A stretch of DNA of 64,000 nucleotides, from assembly GCA_026929865.2 (NCBI GenBank), contig CM049395.1:11535001-11599000 (forward strand), written 5' to 3'. Position 1 is the stretch's first letter, and each line of letters begins with the position of its first letter. Source of the DNA: Hyperoplus lanceolatus. Its lineage: Eukaryota; Chordata; Actinopteri; Uranoscopiformes; Ammodytidae. Positions 26,185 to 38,200 of the stretch are shown piece after piece. The translations under genes and the position numbers were made by a program. The notes beneath the pieces were generated by a model. The model saw only the letters and a list, made by a program, of their open reading frames with translations, was not told the origin of the DNA and ran no database searches.

Positions 26185-29169
26185 TCAGGCCGTGATGGGC
26201 ATGTTGTCCCTGTAGCAGGCTGGCCTCTGGGGGCCGCTGTAGCTGCACAGGTCCTGGTAGATGCGAGCCATCTGGTCGCTAGCTGCCGTATCAGACATAT
26301 CCAGGTTTGTGTTGTTGCAGAAAGGCTGCGAGCGACGCATGTTCACTGCATCCAGCAGATGCTGGCAGTTCACCACAGTGATCTGGCATTAGGAGAGAGA
26401 GAGAGACACAACGATATTTTCATTATAATGAACATTCAGTACTCGTAGGGACAAAAAGATGTGTGTGTTGCTTAATTAGTCAACTGTTGGAGTGAGACAC
26501 ATACAGTAACAGTATACTGTCCTGATTGTTCTTACCTGCACAATGATCAGTTTGCACTTGGCATTGTTGAGATCGTGGAGCTCCTCTCCAAAACACAACG
26601 TCACTGTCGGAACGGGAGCAGGGAACTGACCCTCTTGGTACATCTGTAGAGCTGGCACATACAAACAGCGTGAATATATCTTTCTAGACAATCTTTTTAA
26701 GTTGTCAGTTCTATTTTATTTATATCAGTTGCCTGCTGTAAGCATTGATACGAAAAGTATGTGTTTTGCATTGATTTAGATTTTCTGAGCATCTCACCTT
26801 GTAGAAACCTCCCGGTGTCAAAAATCTTGACCACAGCGTCCCTCTCCAGTTTGCAGGGCACAGGACCGTAGTGCGAGCCCACCTCTGCCAGCCCGCTCCA
26901 GAAGACTCTGCTCTGGCACAGCCTCTTGATGAAGATGCCCTCCTGGTTGGCCCTGACTAGCACGCCTCTCTCCAGGTGGTGCAGGAGCTTGCGTGTGACG
27001 TGGCGCTGCCGGTCATACTCTATGAGGTCTGCGGGGGGGAAGTGAACACTCTGCATGCTGTCTGAACTGTACAGGGGGCCCCGGCCCAGCTGTGGCTGTG
27101 GGGAGATCCGGCAGCCTTCGTGATGACTGACCATTTGTGTGTGAATCAGCTTTCCTCCGTAATAGAAACTCATCATCATTTGGGAGAAAGCTGGAGAGGA
27201 GAAACAGTTGGTAAGCTTCAAGATAAATAAAAATAATGATTGAACATGTCTATATTCTGTTATCTATGTGTTAATATATCTGCTAATATATATATAGGTC
27301 TTCATTGAGATAGATGTATACCTGAGCTGGCAGTGCCTGATGGCAAAGGGTCCTGGTGCGGTTGGAAAGCTGTGAATTAAAGAGGGGGAAAAAGATGTTG
27401 AGGACCTTATAAACACAGTGGACACAACCGACCGCACATGTCATGTCATTATTTAGCCGCATCATCAGAAATGGGATTTCTCTAGCACGATCTCACACAG
27501 AGAGAGACGATCAACTTAGTCAGCAAAGTTCAACAGGATGTTAGTCAATTCTTCCATTGCAGAATTTACGACAGACAAAGCAAATAAACCTCGGGTTGAG
27601 AACCCACAATCACAGGGAACATGTCATGGAGCCTTTTTTCCACTGTGGTTATTACCGAAGACGCTCGAGCACATATCTCACAAAGCAAAACAGTCTAACT
27701 TATGAGATTTGTCAAAACGGCAATGTCAACACTGACCGAAGTTTAACTTCACCAGAGGTACACATGCTTTATTATGATGTGAGTAAGAAAAATGTTGTCT
27801 TCTTACCATTGATGCTGCTATGGGGCCAATATTCTGGACTGGACTGGCTACTGCAGCCTTCCTCCTGCGAAAAGGCGACCAAGTGTTAAAAAGGGTACCG
27901 TCAAAAGAGCACCTTTGTAGGCCCAACTATCTGGATATCAAGAGGGATTCCTCAGAGGGATTCCTCATGCAAAAATTCCTCATCAAGAGGGATGTCTAGG
28001 CAAACTCGGCGCAACAAGTGTTGTTGGGAACAGCACAAGTGTGGTTATCAGAAGGGGGAAAAAGAGTCACATAAGCAGAGTGACTATAACGGCAAAATGC
28101 ATCTACGGTAGAAAGAGACTTGACGGGAGGATAAAGGTTTAGTAAATGGTTTATAGTAAGGGCTATATTCTCACCTCTTTAATGAGCTCCTCTATTTCTG
28201 CAGGGCTGACATCCATGTCCGTGATATCACCAGAGCTGCCGGTGGCTGACATGACCATCAGTGAGCTTTTGCCATCTGTGGGTCAAAGACAAAAGATCCT
28301 TTTAGCACTCTGCTCGTGGTACAAACATATTGACTGTCTCTCCATGACTCTTAAATGTTGCATGAGGAATCCGAGCATGTGAACTATATCTGTTATAGGT
28401 CATCAGTGCTGGCTCTCAGCTGTTCAAATTTGCTTGCAGTCGGATAATAATTTGGATTTTAACAGAACCCTAACACAAATGGCACAGTAATACAAAACTC
28501 ACTCTTCTGCTCTTCCTCGGGTACAATGCGGTAGACCTTGTAGGGCTCAGAGATGTCCAGCTGCGACCTCTCCGTGGCCTCCTCAAAGTCAGGGCTTTTA
28601 TTCAAGGCACAGCGGAGTCTGGTCTTCCATGTTGCGGGCTCAGCCTTCTCCCCCTCCTTAAACTTGCCTTTGAACACAGCCCAGGCCTGTGGATGGCAAA
28701 ATTATATATTAAAGATGTATTAGATTGAAGCTTTATGTTTCAAGAAAATAAATAAACTGAACCATTATTTTTCAATAAAAGAAAATTAAAAAATACATAT
28801 ATACATAAAAACAAATATACAACAATAACATGAAAATGTATGAGAATAACCCAGAGGGTTAACTGAACTAGGCTATAGCTTTAAAACGATGACACATAAA
28901 CAATTACCTCCATGACGCTTTATTGTAAAACGCATGCGTAAAAGTTAATATCGATCTGTGATTTATCCACGGGGCTGTTACGGGAGTGAAAGTCATACCT
29001 TAAAAATGGATGCGTCTACTTCTTGGTTGTAATCCTGCTTCCCTGCGTGTTTCCATGGAATTCGAAACAAAGTGCGGCTCTCGTCCTCCCACTGCAGACC
29101 CGAGTACTGGCCGCTCTGGATCTGCTCCACCAGCCACTGCTTCAGCCTGCGACCTCCCGTGTTTGACAT
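26185..29169 (-). CDS. irf8: Interferon regulatory factor 8
   Basis: Eight coding exons on the minus strand: 29169-28999, 28686-28503, 28275-28175, 27864-27807, 27369-27322, 27190-26798, 26651-26536 and 26382-26185. All junctions are GT-AG and the frame closes to 422 aa (human IRF8 has 426). Residues 1 to about 115 form the IRF DNA-binding domain with five tryptophans (W12, W27, W39, W59, W77) and the recognition-helix motif TRLRCALNKSPDF. Residues about 195-375 form the IRF-association domain used to pair with ETS factors such as PU.1 or with other IRFs (for example GRKLLHHLERGVLV, VKIFDTGRFL). In vertebrates IRF8 is a nuclear regulator of macrophage, dendritic and B-cell development. Identity as IRF8 rather than IRF4 rests on sequence and on the cox4i1/emc8 neighbours. 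Confidence 0.96.
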
Positions 29170-29383
29170 CTTGATGGAGAAAAGTTGTTTACAGGTTTGT
29201 CCACTTGTACCGAAATAAGGAGGATTTAACTAGCCTAGTAATATAATATAAAAAAGGTATTTAAGTTTGCCCTGAAAGAGTAAAATAAGATATTTAATGA
29301 AGGGAAAATAATAGTAGGAAATTGTAGTCCTATTCTATAACTTTCTTGCTTAAGAATAAAGATCAAAGGTTCCAGCACTTACA

Positions 29384-29600
29384 GTTTGAAGTCCCTGTGT
29401 GTGATATCCTGAGATGATGATAGATGGCTCGCTGTCAGATTCAGTCAAGTGAGTTCAACTTCTCCCTGACACATGCCTATAAAGTTTATTGTGCCCTGTG
29501 TTGTGAATGAAAAGTAGCTGGGAGATGATTTGACGACGCAGCCTCACTCTGACCAATAAGCGCGTAGGTGCTCCAGTAGGTGCGGCCCATTCCGGAAGCG
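29384..29600 (-). promoter_or_regulatory. irf8: irf8 5' UTR exon and proximal promoter
   Basis: Read on the minus strand, a clear donor (CTTCAAACT|gtaagt) ends a non-coding first exon at 29383/29384, about 215 bp before the exon that carries the ATG. A TTTATAG sequence near 29478-29484 could be a TATA-like element, which would place the start near 29450. The palindrome TTCCGGAA at 29590-29597 fits an ETS core and resembles a short STAT site. Mammalian IRF8 has a GAS element in its promoter; equivalence here is inference. Confidence 0.45.
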
Positions 29601-30027
29601 CACTTCTTCTAACTGTTGGGCATTTACAAGAAATGGCCTGTGCTGACACAACAAGCGATGGTTGTTAAATTGCTGCCCACGCTATAGAAGCGACGCCGGC
29701 GTGGGGCGCTGAATAAACCCGGAGAGTCACAAGTTACCTTGTGCTGAGGGGGATTTCTGCGCTCCAGACCCTCCACGCCTACACACTCAGCAGCGCTTAT
29801 GAGAAATATCAAAAACTTATTGCGCAGGTAGCCACTGTGTGCGTAATGGCGAAGCAGGTTTACCAAGTCCTGACAAATATCATTTTCCCATATCGAAATC
29901 AAGTCAAATATGATGTTGGTAAGATAAACAGAAAATTCACACTGAGTGATAACAAAGGCACGTTTAATATTCTATCCATCATTATATGCACAAACAAGTC
30001 CAAATATTCCTGAAATATTCGAATGTA

Positions 30028-30250
30028 CAGCTGAAACAGTTAGTCGATTAGCTAATTTATTAACCTATCCATCGACAGATAATTGTCCACAATTAATAAT
30101 TGAATAATCAAGCTAAAATATCAGACATTCCCGCTTTTTAGTTGTGAGGATTTGCCGCTCTAACTGTATCAACAGGCACTTTTCACTATTTATAGACCAG
30201 ACGATTATCCCATTATTTGAGAAAATACATCTGCAGATGAAGCAATGCTG
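30028..30250. mobile_element. Degraded hAT-type non-autonomous element
   Basis: The segment opens with ACAGTTAGTCGATTAGCTAA. It contains GTGAGGATTTGCCGCT and CACTATTTATAGACCAGACG, landmarks of a common fish hAT-related repeat with AATCGATTA-rich ends. The termini are eroded. It sits between irf8 and dusp22, about 0.4 kb upstream of the irf8 promoter. Confidence 0.55.
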
Positions 30251-32171
30251 AATATAACTGTTATTTGTGGGCGTAGACTGATGATTTTGCGGAGAGGTGT
30301 ACTTCCCAATGCCCACATCTGACCATAGGAAAGCCTATTCACAACCCCCACCCCCCCTTTTCAGCATTGAAAAGTCAACACAATTGCACCATCACATATT
30401 AAATAATAAATATTATGCCAACAAACTTAATTTTACTTTGAGGTAATTGCAACTATATTTTACTGTAATAAATAGAAATGAAACAATGTACACAATGGAA
30501 CTATTTTATTATTACTTAGAATATAATTTTTGTTTAATAAAATTTGACTTCCAGTAACATGAGACCCAAATCAGTAAGGCATTTAACATATAAGACCTTC
30601 CCTCTAGAATTTTGACAACTAGCACAAACATGAACTTAAACTTCCAAATAAACTGCAAAGTCTGTTCTAATTTCTGTCTTTGGACATGGACATAGAGCAA
30701 TCAAAAAAGCTACTTGTGGGTTCACTCATTGTGGTTATCAGGCTGCCTAATGAGACAAGGCGGCAAGGCGAGCAGCATGCTTCAATACTCACCATGCATA
30801 TGCCTATAGTCATTTTCTCTGCCCATGATTTCTTACTGTTACTTTTTAACCAAAAACAGACACATACCATGGTGTTGGTAGTACAGATTTATTAATATTT
30901 ATTTATTTTTTCCCCTCAATGACTGCATTGTATTATAAAAAAACACACAAAAAAATATAAACAATAAATATGCTATAACAACAGTTAACTGTACCCATAA
31001 ATCTATAAACGCAAATGATCTAAAAATCAGCTTTGTGACAACAATAAAAAGATAAATCAGAGCTTCAGTATAGTCAGGAAGACTTGGACTGCAGAGATCC
31101 TTCATGTAACTATGGATGGACTCAGCCTTTCTTTAGGTAGCTTGTCATGCGTCACTCAAAAGAACATTGTCAATATAACTTCAAAGGCTAATAGTAGGGG
31201 CACATTTTTTTAAATGGCAACAGCATGAACCACTGTAAGCCACAGGAAGCGGCTTTAGTTTACGAGCAGATCGCACACATGGCTTATCTGTTGATGGTGA
31301 ACTATCTACAGCTTTCTTATTGTTCTCCGACTGATAAGAGACTTTTGTCGGTTCTGACAGAACCCACTCACTCATGTTTCCTCCCCAACTAGCTAGCAAC
31401 CAACATTATCTAGAAATCAAGTCACTGTGTTTGATTATGTTGCCAATATTGTTGCATACAAGTGTGCAAACGACTTGAAATTCTCTTCAAAGATGAACCA
31501 AATGAAATAAAAAAGGTATATGGAATGAAAGAACAGTATCTGACAGGGTGTAAACAAAAGCTGTATACTCCATGGGCAGTGATGTGCAACAGTGATATGT
31601 GTAATTAGTTGTCAGTACATTTGTAAGTGGCTGGCATACTGCATCTGCTAATCACAATCAATGTTTTTAAATTGGTACTTCCAATGCCAACAGCATTTCC
31701 AAATGTGTAGATATCAAATGTTTATGCCGTCATCCAGCAAGCACGCTAACTTTCAAACTAGGAAAGTTAGTATGTTTGCCGGGCTGACAGCGTTAACATT
31801 TTTACCATGAGCTGATTTTTATTTATTCTTTTTACATTAGAGACAAAATGTTCTGATAAGAGAACCTGAAATAGCCATGTCTTCAAGGCCAGTGAGCTAA
31901 ACATGACAGGTGTAAAGAGTCCATGTGGAAGTATAGTTTATTCGTTATGGCTAAAAAGGTGCTGAGGTGTTTTAGAGTAAGGCTTGTGTGGGGACCGATT
32001 ACCCCTTTGTTGTGGCTTTATTCAGTTAAAGGAGCATGGGCGGTGTACTGGTAGTGAAGAAGAGTCTGTAGCACAATTCAAAATCAACCTCCATTCTCTA
32101 AAAGAATGACTCGACAGATGCAAAATTAAGTGTAAAGCATGTACTTGGCTTTTAAGGGGGGTGGGGAGGCA
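30251..32171. other. irf8-dusp22 intergenic DNA
   Basis: AT-rich, with no supported exon. Several short frames here are not conserved-looking and have no splice context. Confidence 0.5.
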
Positions 32172-32177
32172 TTTATT
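32172..32177 (-). terminator. Candidate polyadenylation signal of dusp22
   Basis: AATAAA on the minus strand about 105 bp after the dusp22 stop codon. Other AATAAA motifs occur further downstream, so use is uncertain. Confidence 0.4.
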
Positions 32178-32281
32178 TTATCCTATGCTTTTCGGAGGTG
32201 TGTGCAAAGGCCTCAAGGTCAGATCTGACTTGGTTGGGGTTGATAGAGGCAGGACTGTGGCATGAGCAAGAGGCCAGTGTT

Positions 32282-35200
32282 TCAGCTGCTGCCTTGTGGC
32301 TGGTCATGTTGGTCTGGCAGAGTGCAGACACCTCCATGTTGTATCAAGCGCTGGTCTGCAGACCCTCTCCTCTGGCTCTCCTGTTGCTCTGTGTACTGGC
32401 TGAGCAGCGCCCCCACCTGCTCCTCCTCATTGAAGGGACTGGCACGGAAACTGGAACGTAACCACGCTCGGTACTGGGGGGGAAGAGAGCACATTAATAA
32501 TGTAAGTAAAGTATCTTTAAAGAAGTTATTTATGTCCAATTTGCAATTTGACTAGTGTGTGCAGTTCTGTGTGGCTATACATATTGTTGCTGGTTGTGTC
32601 TATTATGTTGTAGTAAGACTTGAAATAATAACCTCAACACATTGTATTGGTAGCCTAGCTAGCAACATGTATGTTTACAGAGCCTAGGCTGGCTATTAAC
32701 ACTGGATTTTTGTAAGACACAGTATGGACAGGGAACGTATCGTGAGGACATGTTCTCTGATTTTGACAAGAAGTGATATTGACAACAGGTGTTCTCCAGA
32801 ATCACTGACTCCACCTTCAATTCTGAACAATTTCCTTGGATCCAAATCTCTCTTTTCACAACAAAGTCCGCTTTTCTTATCATCCAGAAAATAGTTCTGT
32901 GTGAGTGTAAAGTGGGATATCGTAGTTTAAACTGAATATGAACCACATTTTAAAGCCTTTTCTTAGTAAGAGGGGAGGAATAGGGAGGATAATATGTCAG
33001 GACAAAAGGTCTGTGATGAAGCACTTCTCAGGAACAGTTGGCCTGTGTGCACATACATTCCTGCTCCCACAGTCACCTGGGACTCAGGATTTCCCCTCAA
33101 CTCCCCATCTCCTCTTTAAAAAGATTACTTGAGTTACTGGATTTGTGAAACATAACAATTGAATATGTACATAATAAAAGCTTCAATACAGTGAATGAAT
33201 TATTTACCTTTTAAGTCGGTAACAATTTATATGGTTGGGTACTAATTTTCAAAGTTGGAAACTTTCCATGGGAATGAATGGGAATTTGGGGAATTAACCA
33301 AGCCCCACCTCAGCGATTTTTACCAGCATCCAATAAGGAAGTGACCACAACTGTAGTAACCCGGAAGTGCCACTGGGGGTGGTACCAAGACTGAGCCATT
33401 TTTCTTTGACTTACTTGTTAGACAGGCTGTTTTCAAAGTCTTATTAAACCTATTTACAGCCTGGTCCACAAAACCATTTTAGTCTGTATGTTTAGGTCAT
33501 ATCTCCATGACAACACTGAGGGGGGTGACATTTTTTGGACCAGGCTAGTTTTTATTCTTTTGGAGGTTAAAACGTATTGGCGCGATCTCTTGAGTGACAG
33601 CTCTCCGCCTGTTGTCCCTCACTTTGCCTCGGAGGTATACGTCAGCTATCTCCCTCCCCCCGACGTGAGGCGGAGTAAAAATCTCACAAAATGGCGACGC
33701 GCACAAACCAGGATTATTGGATGCCGTGTGAATAACTGAGGTCAGCCTGGATGCTACATCCATATTATATACTATCTATGGAATTCACAGGAATTTACTC
33801 AATTTAAAGCAAACTTAATACTTCTAACTGTGTTATTTCAGTCCTGGCAAACGTTCTCTACTGTAAAAAGCAGTTTTTTCAACTATGTTTTGTAATATTT
33901 ATGAACATTTAACTTCAAATCAGATTGTTTTTAAAGCTTATTGAGACACCCAACTTGATATCATATATTGATTTTTACTAGACCAGGTTTACAGAGGCTT
34001 AAACAGTGATTTTAAATATAGTTGGGGAAAATATATTTTAGCGTAAGCTTGACTAAAGCCACCAGATTTCATGCAAGTACACTTGGCAAGTTGCACATAA
34101 CACACATCCTACTGCAGGGGTACTGAGGCCACGCCCCCTACATATGCACAGTGCATTCCTCCATCACATGGGGGGCAATTTACTTTATTTATTTAATGGG
34201 TTGGGTCACACAGATGAGTAATATTTTTCTCAACATTCATCTTTTTGTTGTTCAGTGAAATTATTGATTGTTCATAAAATAATCAAAACTTGATAAAATT
34301 CTACAAATAAATCTGTTCAAATGTAATGTCTTTTTTATTGTATTAGTTTGCATGGATGTCTGCCTATGACAAAACATAATGTTTATATGTTTAGATTTAT
34401 GTTTGGTTATGGAAAAGAAATCATTTAAATGACCGCAATTTAGTTAATTCCTATAATTCCCAATTTTGAATATTCCCAAAATTCCCGAGCGAAAGTTCCC
34501 ATGGAAAGTTTCCGGAAATTTACCGGAAACTTTCCACCCCTTTGCAACCCTATTGGGCACCAAAAAAAAAACAACGAAGATTTGAGTTGAGTTGGTACAG
34601 CTGAAGTCTCCCTTTCAAGTCAATATTATCCATGTTGGTTTAACAATGGCAGCTAGTCAAAAAGCTAACGGCATAAAAGATTTTTTTTGAACAACACACA
34701 ATTCCTCAAATGAATTATTTTGTGCAATACATTATCCTTACGAAATACAATGAAGTGAAAGTCACTCTGGATGTAATAAATTCATCTTCCTAAAAACCCC
34801 AACACTGACTCATGGCTTCAATACAACTGTAAAAGTACAGTGTGTTGAGATAAGACATCAATGAGCTGACTGATAACAGGTGCTGTGCAAGGTTCTGATA
34901 GTGTCATTGTGTCATCTTGAAAACGAAAATGAAACATATTGGAACTAAGCTGCAAAGTCCTTACTGGTCTCCTGCCATCAGATAAGGTGGAGAATGAAAG
35001 TGTTAAATTTGATGGTAAATGTATCAAACTCAAAAGGTGGAATGGTGTTACGATGAGGTAAAGCTCCTTAAAAAAGGTGGAATATGTTCCATAAGGACCC
35101 AGAAGTCATAATAACCTTAAAGACAAAAGATGGACTTAAGGCAGGTAGTTAACTATACTATGGGAAGGCTTTGGTTTATAGTGTGACAACTTGAATGCAA

Positions 35201-38200
35201 AAGACTTCAGTGTATTTCCTGTGCCTTGTTGCTGGGATGATGTGGCAGTAAACAATGTTGTTACGGCTTCAGTAGTGACACAACTACACTGTTGTCTTAA
35301 GGGTTCCTTACTTTCTATCTGAAGCAGATGTGGTGGGGAAAAGCAAAACTACAGAAAACCCATTTCCCCTTCAATCCTCGAAATCAGTGCAATATCTACA
35401 AACAGTGAGCATGTTATTTTGCAAGAAGCTGACAGTAATGCTCTACACGTGATGAGCGCTAACAGGCTAATGCAATCCCAGCAAACCCCTCTGCAGTTCC
35501 CCTTCTCTACTCAATGGCTTGGTCAATGCAATAGTAATGGAATCACACGCTAGGTGAATTCAAATAATTGATTTGCTACAAAACCATTAAATGTGGTGAA
35601 CAGCTACCTATAACACAAACCTCTGAGAGAGTTAAATGCTGTAGAGATGATGGCTCAAAATAAAAAGCCAACAGAAATGCCCTCAATCCCTACATTGTTT
35701 TATGGAGGTTTTAATGTAATATTTCCTACAAGTGATGCTATTCTTCAAAGTGAAAGTGACAAAGAAACATTATAGGGCAGGTCTTTGTCTGCAAAAGTGC
35801 TGAACCAAAGATTATATAGCCCTAGATGGCTTCTCAGCCATCAAATAACTGGAATCTATGGTACGGATCCCCACAAACTGAAAATATTTTATAAATTCTT
35901 ATATTAGACAGGTCACAATTTGAATGTCAACCCTTCAAGCTACAACAGAGGAGGTTTTGGAACAAATCCACGACTACTTATGTAAATACAAAAACATATA
36001 TTGAGGATGAATAATGATGAATGTTTTTCATATAACATTACACCAATAATACGGATCTTACAGAAATATAGTAAGATTGACAAAACTGTATAATTTTGTA
36101 GTTGGAATGCAGTTTGAATTTGCACAAAGGCGTCCTGAGCTTATGAGAGATTTAAAAACATTTGTGGGCATTTTTCTGCCACTTCAGACAACAATATGAG
36201 CATATCTGTTTATTTGATGCACTGTGCTGCTGTTTAGTCTCTGGCTGTATAGCTGAGAGTCTCAGCTACGCCTGCTTAGCCATCGTGTTGATATGGTTTA
36301 CTGTGAAATACACCATGGCGGCTTTATTGATCTCTACAGCAATACCATTTTTTTCTCTATTTCTCACACATAGTACACATACCTTATATTCGCACACACA
36401 TTTATAAACAACATTACAAAGAAATAATCCCACATGAGACAGTCCACCTCAACGGCCAGGTTTACCATGTAACATGACAGCAAGAGAGCCACGATTAACG
36501 GTTGACGGGGTAACCACCGACTGCATGCTTCATATCCTTTGAGTTCCTGTGCACGTCTAAGTGGCTTTGAATCACCCACAACAGTGTATTACTCACAGAA
36601 GTATTTAAGAAGGCTCATATATTGTCACTGCAAAATGTTAAAAAGGGGACGGATGCTTTCTGCAAGTATTGTGTGTGAGTGTGTGTGTCTGTGTGCTTTT
36701 TCACAGCGTGTTTACCTCTGAGACTTGTGTCCTCTGGTACTCCTGTAGCTGCTGTTGGAAGCCGTAGTTTGGGCCGACAAAGGAGCGGACAGCCTTGACT
36801 GCAGACAAACACTCGTCCCAGCTGTAGTGCGTGACAGTCATCAAGTAGGCCACCACCATAGTAGTGCTGCGGGACACACCTGCAAGGCTAAGGAACACGC
36901 CTCAGTCACTGTCATACACAAACTGGATGTTTAGCAGATCATTTCTCACTCGAAGTTGAGAAGTGACAGAACGGGTACTGAACTGTTTTAATGTACCTTA
37001 AAAGATGCACTATGCAGTTTCAGGAGAGGGGGATTTGTTTACATTTGTAGAGCCTGCAGTTAGTTTACAATTTTTTATTAAAAAATGTAGTAATAATATT
37101 GAATAATTCTATCATCATAATCAAGACAACATTATTTTGAGGCACCAAGAACCAAACATACTTTACTGGGCTCACCAGAAGCTAAAAACCGGATTTCATC
37201 TTTTGTGGGAATATCTCTAGAACGGCAGGACAAATCCACTTGAAAAATAAAGCCTACCTGGGAAAAAGACTTAAAACATTGGAATAGCTGACGATGTCTG
37301 GGAGGGAGCGCTAAAAAGCGTAAAATCCTGCTCTATAAACTCGAGGCTTCAGCTAATTCAATTTAAGGCCATACTTAGATTGCCCTATTCTAAGGTTAAA
37401 CTTCAAAAACATTTCCCAAATCTTGCTGAGGGTACACTTGCTCAGCACTTTTGGGAATGTCCAAATCTTTACAACTTTTGGTGTCTTGTATTTCAATGGT
37501 ATTCTAATGTTTTAAATGTTTCCATAACCCCTGATCCGGAAACCGCTCTGTTTTGTCATTCCACAGCCCTGGAAAAATTGGACCAAAATGCACATACAAT
37601 CATAGTTTATGGCATGGTAATTGCTAAAAGATGTATCCTGAAGCTGTGGAAATCCGACTTGGCCCCTCGGTTTGATAGTTGGCTGAGGGAACTGGTGGGC
37701 ATTTTGCACGTCGAAAGGCTGAGATATGAGCTGTCCGACCACCCCCACAGATTCTCCGCCGTATGGGGCCCAGTGCTTCAGCACATAGGGAATCAGAATG
37801 TGTGAGGTTTGCCCCAGTTTTGTTTTTGTTTTAGCTTTGTTTTGTTTTTTGTTTATTTACAGCTTATTTTCTTAATCATATTGTCTATTTATTTCACTTC
37901 TGTTTATGTGAGGGAGGGGGGAGGGGGTGGGGGTGTGTATGTATTTACTTAATCTGTTTTTTTTGTCTGTATATAAAAAAAATCTAAATCATTAAAATAA
38001 AAGTTTCAAAAGAACCAAACGTATACTATATAGTATATGTATATATATATAGTATATGTATAGTATACAGTATGTATTCAAACACGACTGTGGGCATTGC
38101 TGCTGTAAACAACAACAGTGAAAGGGTAACATTTAAGGTAGTTTTTAACACTAAACAGTGTTCCAGGGATTACATTTTCCTGTGAGGATTTTTTTTATTC

